Assembly (NCBI RefSeq): GCF_947488515.1
Contig: NZ_CANKZF010000001.1
Location: 558,001-622,000, forward strand
DNA: 64,000 nt
Source of the DNA: an uncultured Nocardioides sp.
Lineage (GTDB): Bacteria > Actinomycetota > Actinomycetes > Propionibacteriales > Nocardioidaceae
Direction: 5' to 3'
Under the pieces are notes generated by a model, which saw nothing but the letters and a program-made list of their open reading frames with translations, was not told the origin of the DNA and did not search any database. This document shows positions 1-8,031 of the stretch, in pieces (within the stretch, counting starts at the first letter, position 1; each line of letters begins with the position of its first letter). A program made the position numbers and the translations under genes.

Positions 1-770
1 GCCTGCTCGGTCGTCAGGTCGGGGAGGATCGTCGGGATCCGCTCGGCGATCGAGGTCTTGCCGGTCCCGCGGGGGCCTATCAGCAACGTGGGGTGGCCGC
101 CCGCCGCGGCGACCTCGACGGCGTAGCGGACGTCCTCGAGCCCGTCGAGGTCGCGCAGGTCGACGTCGGCCAGGCGGTCCTCGCCGCGCCAGGTCGACAA
201 CGGGCTGGACGACGGACCGACGACCGGGTCGGCCTCGGGCACCTCGACGCCGCGGAGCACGGCGGACACCTGGGCCAGTGAGCGGACACCGAAGACCGTC
301 ATCCCCGGGACGAGGCCGGCCTCGCCGGCCTGGGGCTCGGGCACGAAGACGCGGGTGATGCCATGGGCGGCCGCGGCGATGACCATGGGCAGCACCCCCG
401 GCACCGGGCGCAGCGCCCCGGCCACGGACAGCTCACCGATGAACGCCCACCCCTCCAGCAGGTCGGGCGTCAGCTCCTCGTGCTTCTTGTCGGCTGCCAT
501 GACCGCCATCGCGATCGCGAGGTCGTAGTGGGTGCCGCTCTTGGGGAGGTCGGCGGGCGCGAGCAGGATCGTCACCCGCTTGGTCGCCGGCCACCGCCCG
601 CAGTCGTTGTTGATCGCCATCCGCACCCGGTCGCGCGCCTCGGACAGGGTCTTGTCCACCCGGCCGACGATCGTGGTGTTGACCAGGCCCGGGGAGACGT
701 CGACCTGGACGTCGATCACGTGACCGTCGGCGCCCTTGAGCGCCAACGAGCGAGCCGTCGCGAAGGCCAT
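1..770 (-). CDS. YifB/ComM-family Mg-chelatase-like AAA+ ATPase (partial)
   Basis: The first ~256 codons are present and the rest lies beyond the left edge. The N-terminus has the Lon-protease-like (ChlI/LonC) domain of this family and leads to a Walker A loop, GPRGTGKTS, at about residue 234. Bacterial ComM is a branch-migration helicase that helps recombine incoming DNA, and many actinobacteria carry a homologue of unproven role. The start ATG overlaps the stop of the upstream YraN gene by one base (TGATG), so the pair is probably translationally coupled. I am confident of the family and less sure of the function in this organism. Confidence 0.88.
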   Translation of the reverse strand, partial: MAFATARSLALKGADGHVIDVQVDVSPGLVNTTIVGRVDKTLSEARDRVRMAINNDCGRWPATKRVTILLAPADLPKSGTHYDLAIAMAVMAADKKHEELTPDLLEGWAFIGELSVAGALRPVPGVLPMVIAAAAHGITRVFVPEPQAGEAGLVPGMTVFGVRSLAQVSAVLRGVEVPEADPVVGPSSSPLSTWRGEDRLADVDLRDLDGLEDVRYAVEVAAAGGHPTLLIGPRGTGKTSIAERIPTILPDLTTEQ

Positions 771-1171
771 CAGCCGACCCCCTCGACGTGCTCGACCTCG
801 ACCGGCCCACCGCGCGGGGCAAGCACGCCCACCAGGTCGATGCGGACGTCGTCGGGATGGCAGTCGTGCACGAGCAGCCACCGCGCGCCGAGCCGTCTCA
901 GGCGGTCGGCCTTGCGTCGGTCGACCGCCTCGAGCGGTGCGCCGTAGTCGGTGGACGTGCGGGTCTTGACCTCGCAGATCACCAGGACGTTGCCGTCGCG
1001 CAGCACCAGGTCGATCTCGCCGGCGTCGCAGCGCCAGTTGCGGTCGAGCAGGACCAGCCCGAGCCGGCAGAGGTGTCGCGCCGCGATCGTCTCGCCGCGC
1101 TCCCCCAGCCGGCGGCGGTGCTCGGCACCGGGGTCGAGGGCGAAGGGGGAAGCGGCAGCTCGTCGGGCCAT
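770..1171 (-). CDS. YraN / UPF0102 family nuclease-like protein
   Basis: A 133-aa protein of the UPF0102 (YraN) family, which has a restriction-endonuclease-like fold. Typical elements are visible: an early GE..AA.HL region, then RNWR, GEIDLVLRDG and the EVKTR motif that resembles nuclease active sites (acidic residue, spacer, E-x-K). The start ATG at 1171 is preferred over a longer upstream reading because it follows a GGAAGG ribosome binding site at good spacing and gives the usual family length. It is the first gene of a coupled pair with the YifB/ComM gene, an association common in bacteria. The biological role is not established. Confidence 0.88.
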   Translation of the reverse strand: MARRAAASPFALDPGAEHRRRLGERGETIAARHLCRLGLVLLDRNWRCDAGEIDLVLRDGNVLVICEVKTRTSTDYGAPLEAVDRRKADRLRRLGARWLLVHDCHPDDVRIDLVGVLAPRGGPVEVEHVEGVG

Positions 1172-1315
1172 CGTGGGTGCCTTCCGGTGGGCAGGTTCGG
1201 GAGGAACCAGCACACCGCGCCCCACCGACGCCCCTCGACGGTCCGGGCGGCGGCCTGTGGAGATCGGCCGGAGGAGGTCGCTTGTGGAAGATCCGTGGCC
1301 AGGTCCGCCCGGACC

Positions 1316-1624
1316 TCAGTCCTTGGGCGGGTCGATGTCCTGCGGTGCGAGCTCCTCGACGTTGACGTCCTTGAACGTCAGCACCTTCACGTTCTTCGCG
1401 AACCGCGCGGGGCGGTACATGTCCCAGACCCAGGCGTCGGTCATCGAGACCTCGAAGAACACGTCACCGCTCTCCGAGCGGGCCTTCACGTCGACCTGGT
1501 TGCAGAGGTAGAAGCGGCGGTCGGTCTCCACGACGTACTTGAAGATGCCCACGACGTCGCGGTACTCGCGATAGAGGGTGAGCTCCATCTCGGTCTCGTA
1601 CTTCTCGAGATCCTCGGCGCTCAT
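1316..1624 (-). CDS. DUF2469 family conserved actinobacterial protein
   Basis: A 102-aa, acidic, soluble protein that matches the DUF2469 family, found almost only in actinobacteria next to rnhB and lepB, as here. It starts with MSAEDLEKYE and has a conserved central part with EYRDVV, FxYVVETDRRFYL and aromatic-rich AWVWDMYRP segments. No catalytic motif or membrane segment is visible. Its ATG overlaps the rnhB stop by four bases (ATGA), so it is the last gene of the lepB-rnhB-DUF2469 operon. The function is unknown. Confidence 0.9.
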   Translation of the reverse strand: MSAEDLEKYETEMELTLYREYRDVVGIFKYVVETDRRFYLCNQVDVKARSESGDVFFEVSMTDAWVWDMYRPARFAKNVKVLTFKDVNVEELAPQDIDPPKD

Positions 1625-2367
1625 CTGTCCTCCTCGGTGGTGCTGTCCGGCGTGGGGCCGAGACTAGCCACCTCTGCCCCCGGGACCGGCTCGAGACCCG
1701 CCGCGCGCCGCACGTTGACGAACCGCATCCGGTGGAGCGGGCACGGACCGTGCTGCGCCAGGGCCGCTTCGTGGTCGGCGGTGATGTAGCCCTTGTGGGT
1801 GCGGAAGTCGTAGTCGGGCCACTCGTCGTGGAGCCCGACCATCAACCGGTCGCGGGTCACCTTGGCGATGACCGAGGCTGCGGCGATGCACGCGGCGACC
1901 CGGTCGCCCTTCCAGACCGCGAGGCCGGGGACACCGAGACCGTCGACGGGGAACCCGTCGGTGAGGACGTACGACGGCCGCGTCCCGAGGCGGGCGACCG
2001 CGCGCCGGAGCGCCTCGAGGTTGGCGACGTGCATGCCGAGCCGGTCGCACTCGTCGTTGTCGATGACCACGACGGACCACGCCAGCGCCCGACGCACGAC
2101 CTGGGCGTAGACCCGCTCGCGCGCGGCCTCGGTGAGCAGCTTGCTGTCGGCCAGCCCCGGGACGACGCCCGCCTTGCCCGGCGGGAGGATCACCGCGCCC
2201 GCGACGAGCGGACCGGCACATGCTCCGCGTCCCGCCTCGTCGACCCCCGCGATCGGTTCCAGCCCGGCCCGGCGCAGGGCGCGCTCGTAGCCGTAGATCC
2301 CGGCGTCGCGACGGACGGTCACGCCTCCGGGGAGGGGTTGGGGCGGCAGCTGGGTGGACACGGTCAC
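1621..2367 (-). CDS. rnhB: Ribonuclease HII
   Basis: RNase HII cuts the RNA strand of RNA/DNA hybrids and removes single ribonucleotides from DNA. The signature GVDEAGRGACAGP is present with the catalytic pair D43-E44 (numbered from the GTG at 2367). Further conserved parts are DSKLLT and the AAASVIAKVTRDR region with the third acidic site nearby. The gene is 248 codons long, normal for the family. The GTG at 2367 overlaps the lepB stop as GTGA. A second in-frame GTG six bases on and another at residue 16 are possible alternative starts. The 3' end overlaps DUF2469. Confidence 0.95.
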   Translation of the reverse strand: MTVSTQLPPQPLPGGVTVRRDAGIYGYERALRRAGLEPIAGVDEAGRGACAGPLVAGAVILPPGKAGVVPGLADSKLLTEAARERVYAQVVRRALAWSVVVIDNDECDRLGMHVANLEALRRAVARLGTRPSYVLTDGFPVDGLGVPGLAVWKGDRVAACIAAASVIAKVTRDRLMVGLHDEWPDYDFRTHKGYITADHEAALAQHGPCPLHRMRFVNVRRAAGLEPVPGAEVASLGPTPDSTTEEDR

Positions 2368-3221
2368 GAGGACGGGTCCGGCACGTCCTCGAACGTGTCC
2401 GGACGGGTGTTCCAGCGGAAGCGGTCGGCGGGCCACAGGAGCACGAAGACCTTGCCGACGACCAGGTCGACCGGGACGAACTCGTCGCCGGGCACGCACT
2501 CGGTCTCGTCGGACTGGCACATCTTCTGCGAGCTGTCGGCCGAGCGCGAGCGGTTGTCGCCCATCACGAAGATGTGGCCGCCGGGGATTGGCCCCACGGA
2601 CCACTTCTCGTCGCAGGCGCCGTTGGTGGGCATCGGGCCGTTGCAGGTCGCGCCGCCGCGCTTGACGTAGTCGGACTCGTCGAGGGGATGCCCGTTGACG
2701 ATGAGGCGGCCCTGCGCGTCGCAGCACTCGATGGTGTCGCCGGCGACGCCGATCACGCGCTTCACCAGGTGACCGCCGGTCGGGTAGAGGCCGACCTTGG
2801 CCATCGCCTTGGCAACGGGGTTGGTGGGGCCCGCCGAGTCGATCGGCGGCAGCCAGCCACCCGGATCCTTGAAGACCACGACGTCGCCGCGCTCGGGCTC
2901 GCCGTCGCCCCAGTAGGAGACCTTCTGGATGAGGATCCGGTCGTTGAGGATCAGCCCCGGCTCCATGGACTCCGAGGGGATGTAGAAGGCCTGGACGAAG
3001 AACGTCTTGATGACGATCGCGAGCACGAGCGCGACGCCGAGCAGCAGGATCGTCTCCTGCCACAGCGGCAGCTGCTTGCGCTTGCTCCGGCCGGTCTTCT
3101 TCTCCGGTTCGTGCTGGGCGCGACCACTCATCGCGTCATCCTCCGACTGCTCGCCACGACGCGACGACCGCGGTTCCTCACCCGCTGATAGGGACGAGAA
3201 ACCGCGGTCGTCAGAAGTCAC
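2364..3221 (-). CDS. lepB: Signal peptidase I
   Basis: A membrane-bound serine protease that removes signal peptides from secreted proteins. A charged N-tail is followed by one membrane segment at about residues 53-72, then the catalytic motif PSESMEPGL with Ser85, and the Lys154 general base in KRVIGVAGDTIE. The late GDNRSRSADS box (family GDNR.NS.DSR) is present. Two extra cysteine-containing loops enlarge the domain, as is common in actinobacteria. I chose the GTG at 3221 (285 aa) because a TAGTCT -10 box lies six bases before it, which fits a leaderless transcript. An ATG at codon 31 is the alternative start. Confidence 0.94.
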   Translation of the reverse strand: MTSDDRGFSSLSAGEEPRSSRRGEQSEDDAMSGRAQHEPEKKTGRSKRKQLPLWQETILLLGVALVLAIVIKTFFVQAFYIPSESMEPGLILNDRILIQKVSYWGDGEPERGDVVVFKDPGGWLPPIDSAGPTNPVAKAMAKVGLYPTGGHLVKRVIGVAGDTIECCDAQGRLIVNGHPLDESDYVKRGGATCNGPMPTNGACDEKWSVGPIPGGHIFVMGDNRSRSADSSQKMCQSDETECVPGDEFVPVDLVVGKVFVLLWPADRFRWNTRPDTFEDVPDPSS

Positions 3222-3227
3222 TCGCAG

Positions 3228-3233
3228 AGACTA
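3228..3233 (-). promoter_or_regulatory. -10 box of lepB, probably leaderless
   Basis: TAGTCT on the minus strand sits six bases before the GTG at 3221. This is the TAnnnT form expected for the main sigma factor. The first transcribed base would be at or next to the start codon. No clear -35 was identified. Confidence 0.45.
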
Positions 3234-3278
3234 ACCAGTCCCTGGTCGAACCCACGCCTCGCGGCGCGGTGCGACAGA

Positions 3279-3629
3279 TCACGCCTCGCGGCGCTCCTTG
3301 ATCTTGGCAGCCTTGCCGCGCAGGTTGCGCAGGTAGTAGAGCTTGGCGCGACGCACGTCACCGCGGGTCACGATCTCGATCGTCTCGAAGATCGGGGAGT
3401 TCACCGGGAAGGTGCGCTCGACGCCGACGCCGAAGGAGACCTTGCGGACGGTGAAGGTGCGGCCGATGCCCGAGCCGTGGACGCGGATCACGACGCCCTG
3501 GAAGACCTGGACACGCGAGCGGCTGCCCTCGATGACCTTGACGTGGACCTTGACGGTGTCGCCGGCGCGGAAGGCCGGGACGTCGTCGCGCTTGAGGGCG
3601 GTGCCGAGGTCGGCGATGACGTTGGTCAT
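3279..3629 (-). CDS. rplS: 50S ribosomal protein L19
   Basis: A 116-aa ribosomal protein at the 30S-50S interface. It shows the typical L19 pattern: [16 protein letters not shown], the [10 protein letters not shown] core, [21 protein letters not shown] and a basic C-terminus with [18 protein letters not shown]. The ATG at 3629 begins MTNVIADLG, the usual L19 start. An extended reading from 3653 adds eight residues with no family support. In many bacteria rplS follows trmD in one operon. Here ~200 bp separate them, and that gap holds a promoter-like motif. Confidence 0.97.
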   Translation of the reverse strand: MTNVIADLGTALKRDDVPAFRAGDTVKVHVKVIEGSRSRVQVFQGVVIRVHGSGIGRTFTVRKVSFGVGVERTFPVNSPIFETIEIVTRGDVRRAKLYYLRNLRGKAAKIKERREA

Positions 3630-3807
3630 GACGTTGCTCCTCGCGAGTGCCACAGGTCAGCCGCGGATTCAGGTGGTGATGGAATTGGCTGGTGCTCGGT
3701 GCGGCCGGCCGGCGCGCCCCCTGTGGCAGGTGCGGTACGGCGGGACCCCGGCGCGGCGCATCGGTGATGCATCCGGGCGACCCTGGCCTCGAGCGGACCA
3801 AGGGTGA

Positions 3808-3825
3808 AGTCTGCCAGAGCGTGAC
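3808..3825 (-). promoter_or_regulatory. Candidate rplS promoter motif shared with rpsP
   Basis: On the minus strand this 18-mer reads GTCACGCTCTGGCAGACT. A near-identical 18-mer (16 of 18 bases) lies upstream of rpsP at 6646-6663. The 3' hexamer CAGACT could be a -10, with TTCACG 17 bp upstream as a weak -35. It lies in the trmD-rplS gap, about 180 bp before the rplS start. The promoter role is inferred from position and repetition. Confidence 0.4.
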
Positions 3826-3826
3826 G

Positions 3827-5005
3827 TCAGCGTGAAATCCGACGTCGGGCCTGCTTGGTCATCACGACGGCACCGGGCGGCGCCTTGCGGTCCGGCCGCA
3901 GCCGGAACCCGGCCTTCTTGTACATCCTCTGGTTGTCCACGGACCCGGCGCCGGTGAACAGGACGTAGGTCGTGACGTCCTCGGGCGCGAGGTCCTCGAC
4001 CAGCTCCAGGAGCGCCCTCCCCAGGCCGCGGCCCTGAAGGTCGGGCGCCACCATGATCCGCCCGATGTCCCACTCGCCGTGCGCGTCGAGCCGCCCGCGG
4101 ACGGCACCCACGAGGCGGCCGGACGACGGCTCACGGGCAACCCTCACGGTCCACTCCCCCACCCCGCGGCGTACGTCGTCGAGCGTCTCGCGCAGCGCCG
4201 GGATGTCGACCCCCGGGTTGGCCTCCATCTCCTGCAGCCAGCAGGCGCGCTGCAGCGTGTAGAGCTCCCCGGCGTCGGCGGGGACCGCGGGGCGTACGTC
4301 GAGGTCGGCGAGGGCGGCGACGAGCGCTGTCGCCGGCAGCAGGTCGGGACGGCGGTCGGCCGTGCGGCGCTCGCCCTGCTCGCGACGCCACGCGGCGATC
4401 CGCGCGTGGTCGCCCGACAGCAGCACCTCGGGGACGTCACGCCCGTTCCACGAGGCCGGCTTGGTGTAGACGGGGTACTCCAGCAGGCCGTCGGCGTGCG
4501 ACTCCTCGACCAGCGACTCGGCGTTGCCCATGAAACCGGGCAGCAGGCGCACGACCGCCTCGGTGATGGCCAGCGCGGCCACCTCCCCACCGTTGAGCAC
4601 GTAGTCGCCGAGCGACACCTCCCGGACCGTGCCGAGGGTGGCGGCGTGCTCGATGACCCGCTGGTCGATGCCCTCGTAGCGCCCGCAGGCGAAGACCAGG
4701 TGCTCCTGCTCGCTCAGCTCGTGGGCGAGCGCCTGCGTGAACGGCTCTCCGCTCGGCGTGGTGAAGACGATCGTCGCTCCCGCGGCCACCGCGTCGAGCG
4801 CCTGGCCCCAGGGCTCCGGCTTCATGACCATGCCGGCGCCACCGCCGTAGGGCGTGTCGTCGACGGTGCGGTGACGGTCGTCCGTCCACTGGCGCAGGTC
4901 GTGGACCCCGATGTCGAGCAGCCCCTTGTCGCGGGCCTTTCCCGGCAGGCTCAGCTCCAGCGGCGCGAGGTAGTCGGGGAAGATCGTGACGACGTCGATC
5001 CTCAC
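3827..5005 (-). CDS. trmD: tRNA (guanine37-N1)-methyltransferase fused to a C-terminal GNAT acetyltransferase
   Basis: Residues 1-230 are a complete TrmD, the SpoU-TrmD (SPOUT) enzyme that adds a methyl group to G37 of tRNAs and prevents frameshifting. Conserved parts are [12 protein letters not shown] at 49-60, [12 protein letters not shown] around 105-116 and the trefoil-knot loop GDYVLNGGE at 133-141. Residues ~236-392 form a second domain: a GNAT acetyltransferase with the acetyl-CoA loop QGRGLG at 324-329, then [10 protein letters not shown], typical of the last GNAT strand-helix. TrmD alone is usually 230-270 aa, so this is a real fusion in one frame with no stop between domains. The start overlaps the rimM stop (ATGA). 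The GNAT substrate is unknown. Confidence 0.93.
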   Translation of the reverse strand: MRIDVVTIFPDYLAPLELSLPGKARDKGLLDIGVHDLRQWTDDRHRTVDDTPYGGGAGMVMKPEPWGQALDAVAAGATIVFTTPSGEPFTQALAHELSEQEHLVFACGRYEGIDQRVIEHAATLGTVREVSLGDYVLNGGEVAALAITEAVVRLLPGFMGNAESLVEESHADGLLEYPVYTKPASWNGRDVPEVLLSGDHARIAAWRREQGERRTADRRPDLLPATALVAALADLDVRPAVPADAGELYTLQRACWLQEMEANPGVDIPALRETLDDVRRGVGEWTVRVAREPSSGRLVGAVRGRLDAHGEWDIGRIMVAPDLQGRGLGRALLELVEDLAPEDVTTYVLFTGAGSVDNQRMYKKAGFRLRPDRKAPPGAVVMTKQARRRISR

Positions 5006-5616
5006 GACTGCGGCTCGCCTGCGCCCTCGGGTGCTTGGTCGGGTGTTTCGTCGGGTGCGTCGTCGGGGAACGGCGACACCAGGCCCGGCCGGTCGGCGAC
5101 CACGATGCGGCCGGCTGTGAGGTCCACCTCGGGCACGAGCGCGGACACGAACGGCACCAGCGTGTCGCGCCCGTCGGGCGTGTGGACGGTCAGGAGGTCC
5201 TGCGCCGAGCCGTGGACCAGCGCCTTCACCGTGCCGAGCGGCGAGCCGTCGAGGTCGACCACGTCGAGCCCGACGAGCTGGTGGTCGTAGTACTCCTCGG
5301 GGTCCTCGGGCGTCTCGTCGTGCGCGATGGTCGCGTGCAGGACGGTGCCGCGCGCGGCCTCGGCGGCGTTGCGGTCGGCCAGCTCCTCGAAGGTCACGAG
5401 GAGCGTGGTCTGGTGCCAGCGGGCGCGGGCGACGGTCAGGCTGGAGGGGCGCCGGTCGGCGCCGGCGGGTGCCTCGGCGCGAAGCGTCGTACCGGGGGCG
5501 AAGCGCCGCTCGGGCTCGTCGGTGCGTACGTCGAGGGTGACCTCGCCGCGGATGCCGTGGGGCTTGCCGATCCGGCCGATGACGACCTCGATGCCGGCCC
5601 GTTCCTGATCACTCAC
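5002..5616 (-). CDS. rimM: Ribosome maturation factor RimM
   Basis: A 204-aa protein that helps mature the 30S head through S19. The N-terminal RimM domain begins with [16 protein letters not shown], and the PRC-barrel domain contains [13 protein letters not shown] and [18 protein letters not shown], ending near [12 protein letters not shown]. The acidic C-tail, rich in Asp, Glu and Pro (~residues 180-204), is typical of actinobacterial RimM and not conserved. The gene overlaps trmD by four bases and is probably co-translated with it. A strong hairpin and a palindrome lie upstream, between it and khpA, so rimM-trmD may be a separate unit from rpsP-khpA. Confidence 0.95.
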   Translation of the reverse strand: MSDQERAGIEVVIGRIGKPHGIRGEVTLDVRTDEPERRFAPGTTLRAEAPAGADRRPSSLTVARARWHQTTLLVTFEELADRNAAEAARGTVLHATIAHDETPEDPEEYYDHQLVGLDVVDLDGSPLGTVKALVHGSAQDLLTVHTPDGRDTLVPFVSALVPEVDLTAGRIVVADRPGLVSPFPDDAPDETPDQAPEGAGEPQS

Positions 5617-5642
5617 CCGCCGAGGTTATCGCCGCCCCATGG

Positions 5643-5661
5643 ATCCCCCGTCGACCGGGGA
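5643..5661. repeat. GATCCCC palindrome between khpA and rimM
   Basis: An imperfect palindrome with GATCCCC and GGGGATC arms around a TCGA-containing loop. It resembles the perfect palindrome at 50854-50879 (same arms, loop CTGA). Both lie between genes, so this may be a small dispersed element or a terminator part. Confidence 0.4.
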
Positions 5662-5685
5662 TCGCTGGACGGGCCCGGAAATGCG

Positions 5686-5720
5686 CGACGGGCGCCACCC
5701 CGGTGGGGTGACGCCCGTCG
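5686..5720 (-). terminator. Strong hairpin between khpA and rimM
   Basis: Arms CGACGGGCG and CGCCCGTCG (9 bp), then after one mismatched pair an inner 6-bp stem CACCCC/GGGGTG with a three-base loop. No long U-run follows, as is usual in high-G+C actinomycetes. The inner stem closely resembles the hairpin at 58953-58985. It probably ends or attenuates rpsP-khpA transcription. Confidence 0.55.
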
Positions 5721-5736
5721 ACGGACGGTGCTGGGC

Positions 5737-5988
5737 TCAGCGGCGCCGGTCGGTGTCGACGAAGTCGACCCGCGCACCGCCACGGCCGGCGAGGGCCGAG
5801 ACGACGGTGCGGAAGGCGGTCGCGGTGCGGCCGTTGCGGCCGATCACCTTGCCGAGGTCGTCGGGGTGGACCCGGACCTCGAGGATCGAGCCGCGACGCA
5901 TCTGCTTGTCGCGGACCACGACGTCGTCGGGGTGGTCGACAATGCCACGCACCAGGTGCTCGAGTGCCTCGGCGAGCACGTCGCTCAC
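5737..5988 (-). CDS. khpA: KhpA / YlqC-type KH-domain RNA-binding protein
   Basis: An 83-aa protein made almost entirely of one KH domain, with the RNA-binding [11 protein letters not shown] loop (GxxG) at about residues 46-56. In Gram-positive bacteria KhpA binds many RNAs, often with KhpB, and affects cell division and elongation. It sits between rpsP and rimM, the family's standard location. The start overlaps the rpsP stop by four bases (ATGA). Identification is secure; the targets here are unknown. Confidence 0.93.
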   Translation of the reverse strand: MSDVLAEALEHLVRGIVDHPDDVVVRDKQMRRGSILEVRVHPDDLGKVIGRNGRTATAFRTVVSALAGRGGARVDFVDTDRRR

Positions 5989-6515
5989 GCCTCGCTCTTG
6001 CCGGCGTCCTCGGCGGTGACCGTCTCAGCGGCCTCGGCAGCGTCGGCCGCACCCTCGGGGGTCTCGTCCGCGGGAACCTCGGCAGGCGCCGCGGCGGGCT
6101 CCTCGGTCTTCTCGACCTTCTCGGCCTTCTCGGCCTTCTTCTTGGTGGTGGTCGCGGAGCCCTTCGACTCGGCGGACACCTCCTTGAGGGCCTCGTTGAA
6201 GATGTCGAGCTTGGAGCGCTTGGGCTCCTTGACCTTCAGGGTGCCCTCGGCGCCCGGCAGGCCCTTGAACTTCTGCCAGTCGCCGGTGACCTTGAGGATC
6301 GCCTCGACGGCCTCGGAGGGCTGCGCGCCCACACCGAGCCAGTACTGGGCCCGGTCGGAGGTCACCTCGATGAAGGAGGGCTCCTCCTTCGGGTGGTACT
6401 TGCCGATCTCCTCGAGCACCCGGCCGTCGCGCTTCTTGCGCGAGTCGACGACGACGATGCGGTACTGCGGCACCCGGATCTTGCCCAGGCGCTTCAAACG
6501 AATCTTGACGGCCAC
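5985..6515 (-). CDS. rpsP: 30S ribosomal protein S16 with long acidic/alanine-rich tail
   Basis: Residues 1 to ~85 are S16, needed for 30S assembly: [35 protein letters not shown] and ERAQYWL-like ([17 protein letters not shown]) segments. The protein is 176 aa, about twice the E. coli length. The extra part has a Lys-rich stretch ([15 protein letters not shown]) and then an Ala/Glu/Pro tail, which is probably disordered. Tailed S16 proteins are common in actinobacteria. The start is a GTG with a GAGGAG ribosome binding site 12 bases upstream. First gene of the rpsP-khpA unit. Confidence 0.96.
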   Translation of the reverse strand: MAVKIRLKRLGKIRVPQYRIVVVDSRKKRDGRVLEEIGKYHPKEEPSFIEVTSDRAQYWLGVGAQPSEAVEAILKVTGDWQKFKGLPGAEGTLKVKEPKRSKLDIFNEALKEVSAESKGSATTTKKKAEKAEKVEKTEEPAAAPAEVPADETPEGAADAAEAAETVTAEDAGKSEA

Positions 6516-6645
6516 GTTTGTGGTGTCTCCTCAGGAATTGTCGTGGGTGAGGGACCGTTCCCAGGTGGGGTCACCGGTGCTGGTCCTTCGAAGGGCACTG
6601 CGTCGCTCGGATGAGAGGGTCCGGGCACGCAGGACACGAGGGAAG

Positions 6646-6663
6646 AGTCTGCCAGACGGTGAC
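6646..6663 (-). promoter_or_regulatory. Candidate rpsP promoter motif shared with rplS
   Basis: The minus strand reads GTCACCGTCTGGCAGACT, matching the rplS upstream motif at 3808-3825 in 16 of 18 positions. CAGACT may be the -10, with a TTGGTC sequence ~19 bp upstream as -35. It lies 131 bp before the rpsP start. Confidence 0.4.
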
Positions 6664-6706
6664 CGCGCTCGACCAATCCGGTGGGGTCGACCCGGTTCGT
6701 CCCGCT

Positions 6707-7477
6707 CTACTCCTGGTGCTGCCAGCGCCCCTGCCACAGCCATTCGGCGAGCGCGTCGTACCTCGTGCGGTCGACAGAGTCGAAGACGACGTCGTTGCCG
6801 ATCGTGTGCCACGCGAGCGAGGTGGCGCAGCTCGGGCACGTGTCCGAGACGGTCGTGAGCACCAGGACGTGTCCGCGCTTGAACCTGTAGTTGCCGAAGT
6901 CCCACGCCGTCGCCTCGAAGTCGTCGTCATTCGTCCAGATCGTGAAGGTGCCCTGGTGGAGCTTGAAGCCGAGTGGCAGCACTCCGTCGTCGCCGACCAG
7001 CCGGCGCACGGTACGTGCCGGGACGCCGAGTGCGCGTCCTCGCTTCGCGGTGACCTCCCGCACCCAGCCCCCGTGCTCGGGAAGCGTCGGCACCGTGGTC
7101 GAGGAGGCGCCCCGCTCGGGGTCCCCCGTGAGGTTGTGGCTCGTCCCGCCTGCGGGGTCGCAGGCCGAGGCGAGCGCGGCGACCGTGACGGCCGCGGCGA
7201 TGGTGCGCTTGTCCATGGTGTCCTCCTTCGGGGCGGTGTGCCCCCTCACCGGAGAACAGTCGTCAGCGGCGGGCGGGGTTGACCCTGGCGACCAGCCGGG
7301 GGCGACCTGCACCGCGACCGCCGCGAGCAGGGCCGCGGCCACGCCGAGCGACGCCGCCAGGGCCGCGTTGTGGCGACGTCGCTGGCGGTGGACCTGCCGC
7401 AGGCGCGACTCCCCCTGCGGCGAGAACGACGTCGCGTTGGCCTCGAGGCCCTGCCGGAGCCTGTCCTCAACGGGCAT
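6707..7477 (-). CDS. Sigma-linked membrane protein with internal lipoprotein start
   Basis: A 256-aa open frame that reads as two proteins joined. Residues 1-60 look like the cytoplasmic and membrane part of an anti-sigma-type partner: a charged start, RQRRRHN, then a hydrophobic segment (AALAASLGVAAALLAAVAV). Codon 88 (ATG at 7216) starts MDKRTIAAAVTVAALASAC, a full lipoprotein signal peptide with lipobox ASAC, and has its own strong GGAGG site five bases before it. The C-terminal ~130 residues, with a Cys-x-x-Cys (TCPSC), look like a small beta-rich extracytoplasmic domain; I cannot name the family with certainty. The frame overlaps the sigma gene by 11 bases. Either one fused product or a separate lipoprotein may be made. 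Confidence 0.7.
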   Translation of the reverse strand: MPVEDRLRQGLEANATSFSPQGESRLRQVHRQRRRHNAALAASLGVAAALLAAVAVQVAPGWSPGSTPPAADDCSPVRGHTAPKEDTMDKRTIAAAVTVAALASACDPAGGTSHNLTGDPERGASSTTVPTLPEHGGWVREVTAKRGRALGVPARTVRRLVGDDGVLPLGFKLHQGTFTIWTNDDDFEATAWDFGNYRFKRGHVLVLTTVSDTCPSCATSLAWHTIGNDVVFDSVDRTRYDALAEWLWQGRWQHQE

Positions 7478-7958
7478 GGTCGTTCACTTCCCCTCCCAGC
7501 AGCATGGCCAGGCGGTGCCGAGCCCTGAACAAGTGCTGCTTGACGGTCGACTCGGACACCGAGAGCACCTCGGCGATGTCGTGCACGGGACGGTCCTCCC
7601 AGTAGAACAGCACGACGGCCGCGCGTTGCATCGGCGCCAGCTCCGCCACGGCCCGGGCGATGTCGGGGTCGGGCAGGTCGTCGTACGCCGTCGGCTGGGC
7701 CAGACGCTCCTTGTCGGTCCGTGCGGCGCGCCGCTGCAGCTCGCGCACGGCGATGCGGATCGCGACCCGTCGTACCCACGCCTCGGGGCGCTCGTAGCCC
7801 GACACCGTGCGCCAGTGGCGCAGCATCCGGTAGAGCGCCTCCTGGGTGATGTCCTCGGCGAGCTCGCGGTCGTGCACCATCAGGAAGACCGTCCGCGACA
7901 CCGGCCCGAAGGACGCGCGGAAGTACCAGTCGTACTCACGTTGCTCAGCGGCTCGCAC
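7467..7958 (-). CDS. ECF-type RNA polymerase sigma factor
   Basis: A 163-aa sigma-70 family factor with region 2 (RELAEDITQEALYRMLRHW, residues ~31-49) and region 4 with a helix-turn-helix (VHDIAEVLSVSESTVKQHLFRARHRL). The spacing and motifs are those of the short ECF factors of actinobacteria (SigE-type in annotation pipelines). The GTG start follows GGAGG at seven bases. The next gene overlaps its end by 11 bases and encodes a membrane-anchored protein, the usual place for a partner or anti-sigma factor. The signal it responds to is unknown. Confidence 0.9.
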   Translation of the reverse strand: MRAAEQREYDWYFRASFGPVSRTVFLMVHDRELAEDITQEALYRMLRHWRTVSGYERPEAWVRRVAIRIAVRELQRRAARTDKERLAQPTAYDDLPDPDIARAVAELAPMQRAAVVLFYWEDRPVHDIAEVLSVSESTVKQHLFRARHRLAMLLGGEVNDHAR

Positions 7959-8031
7959 GGAACGCCTCCATGACAGGTCACAGCCACGAGGCGACCGGGC
8001 GGTTGACCCGTCCCGACGAGTTTCGCGCGGG

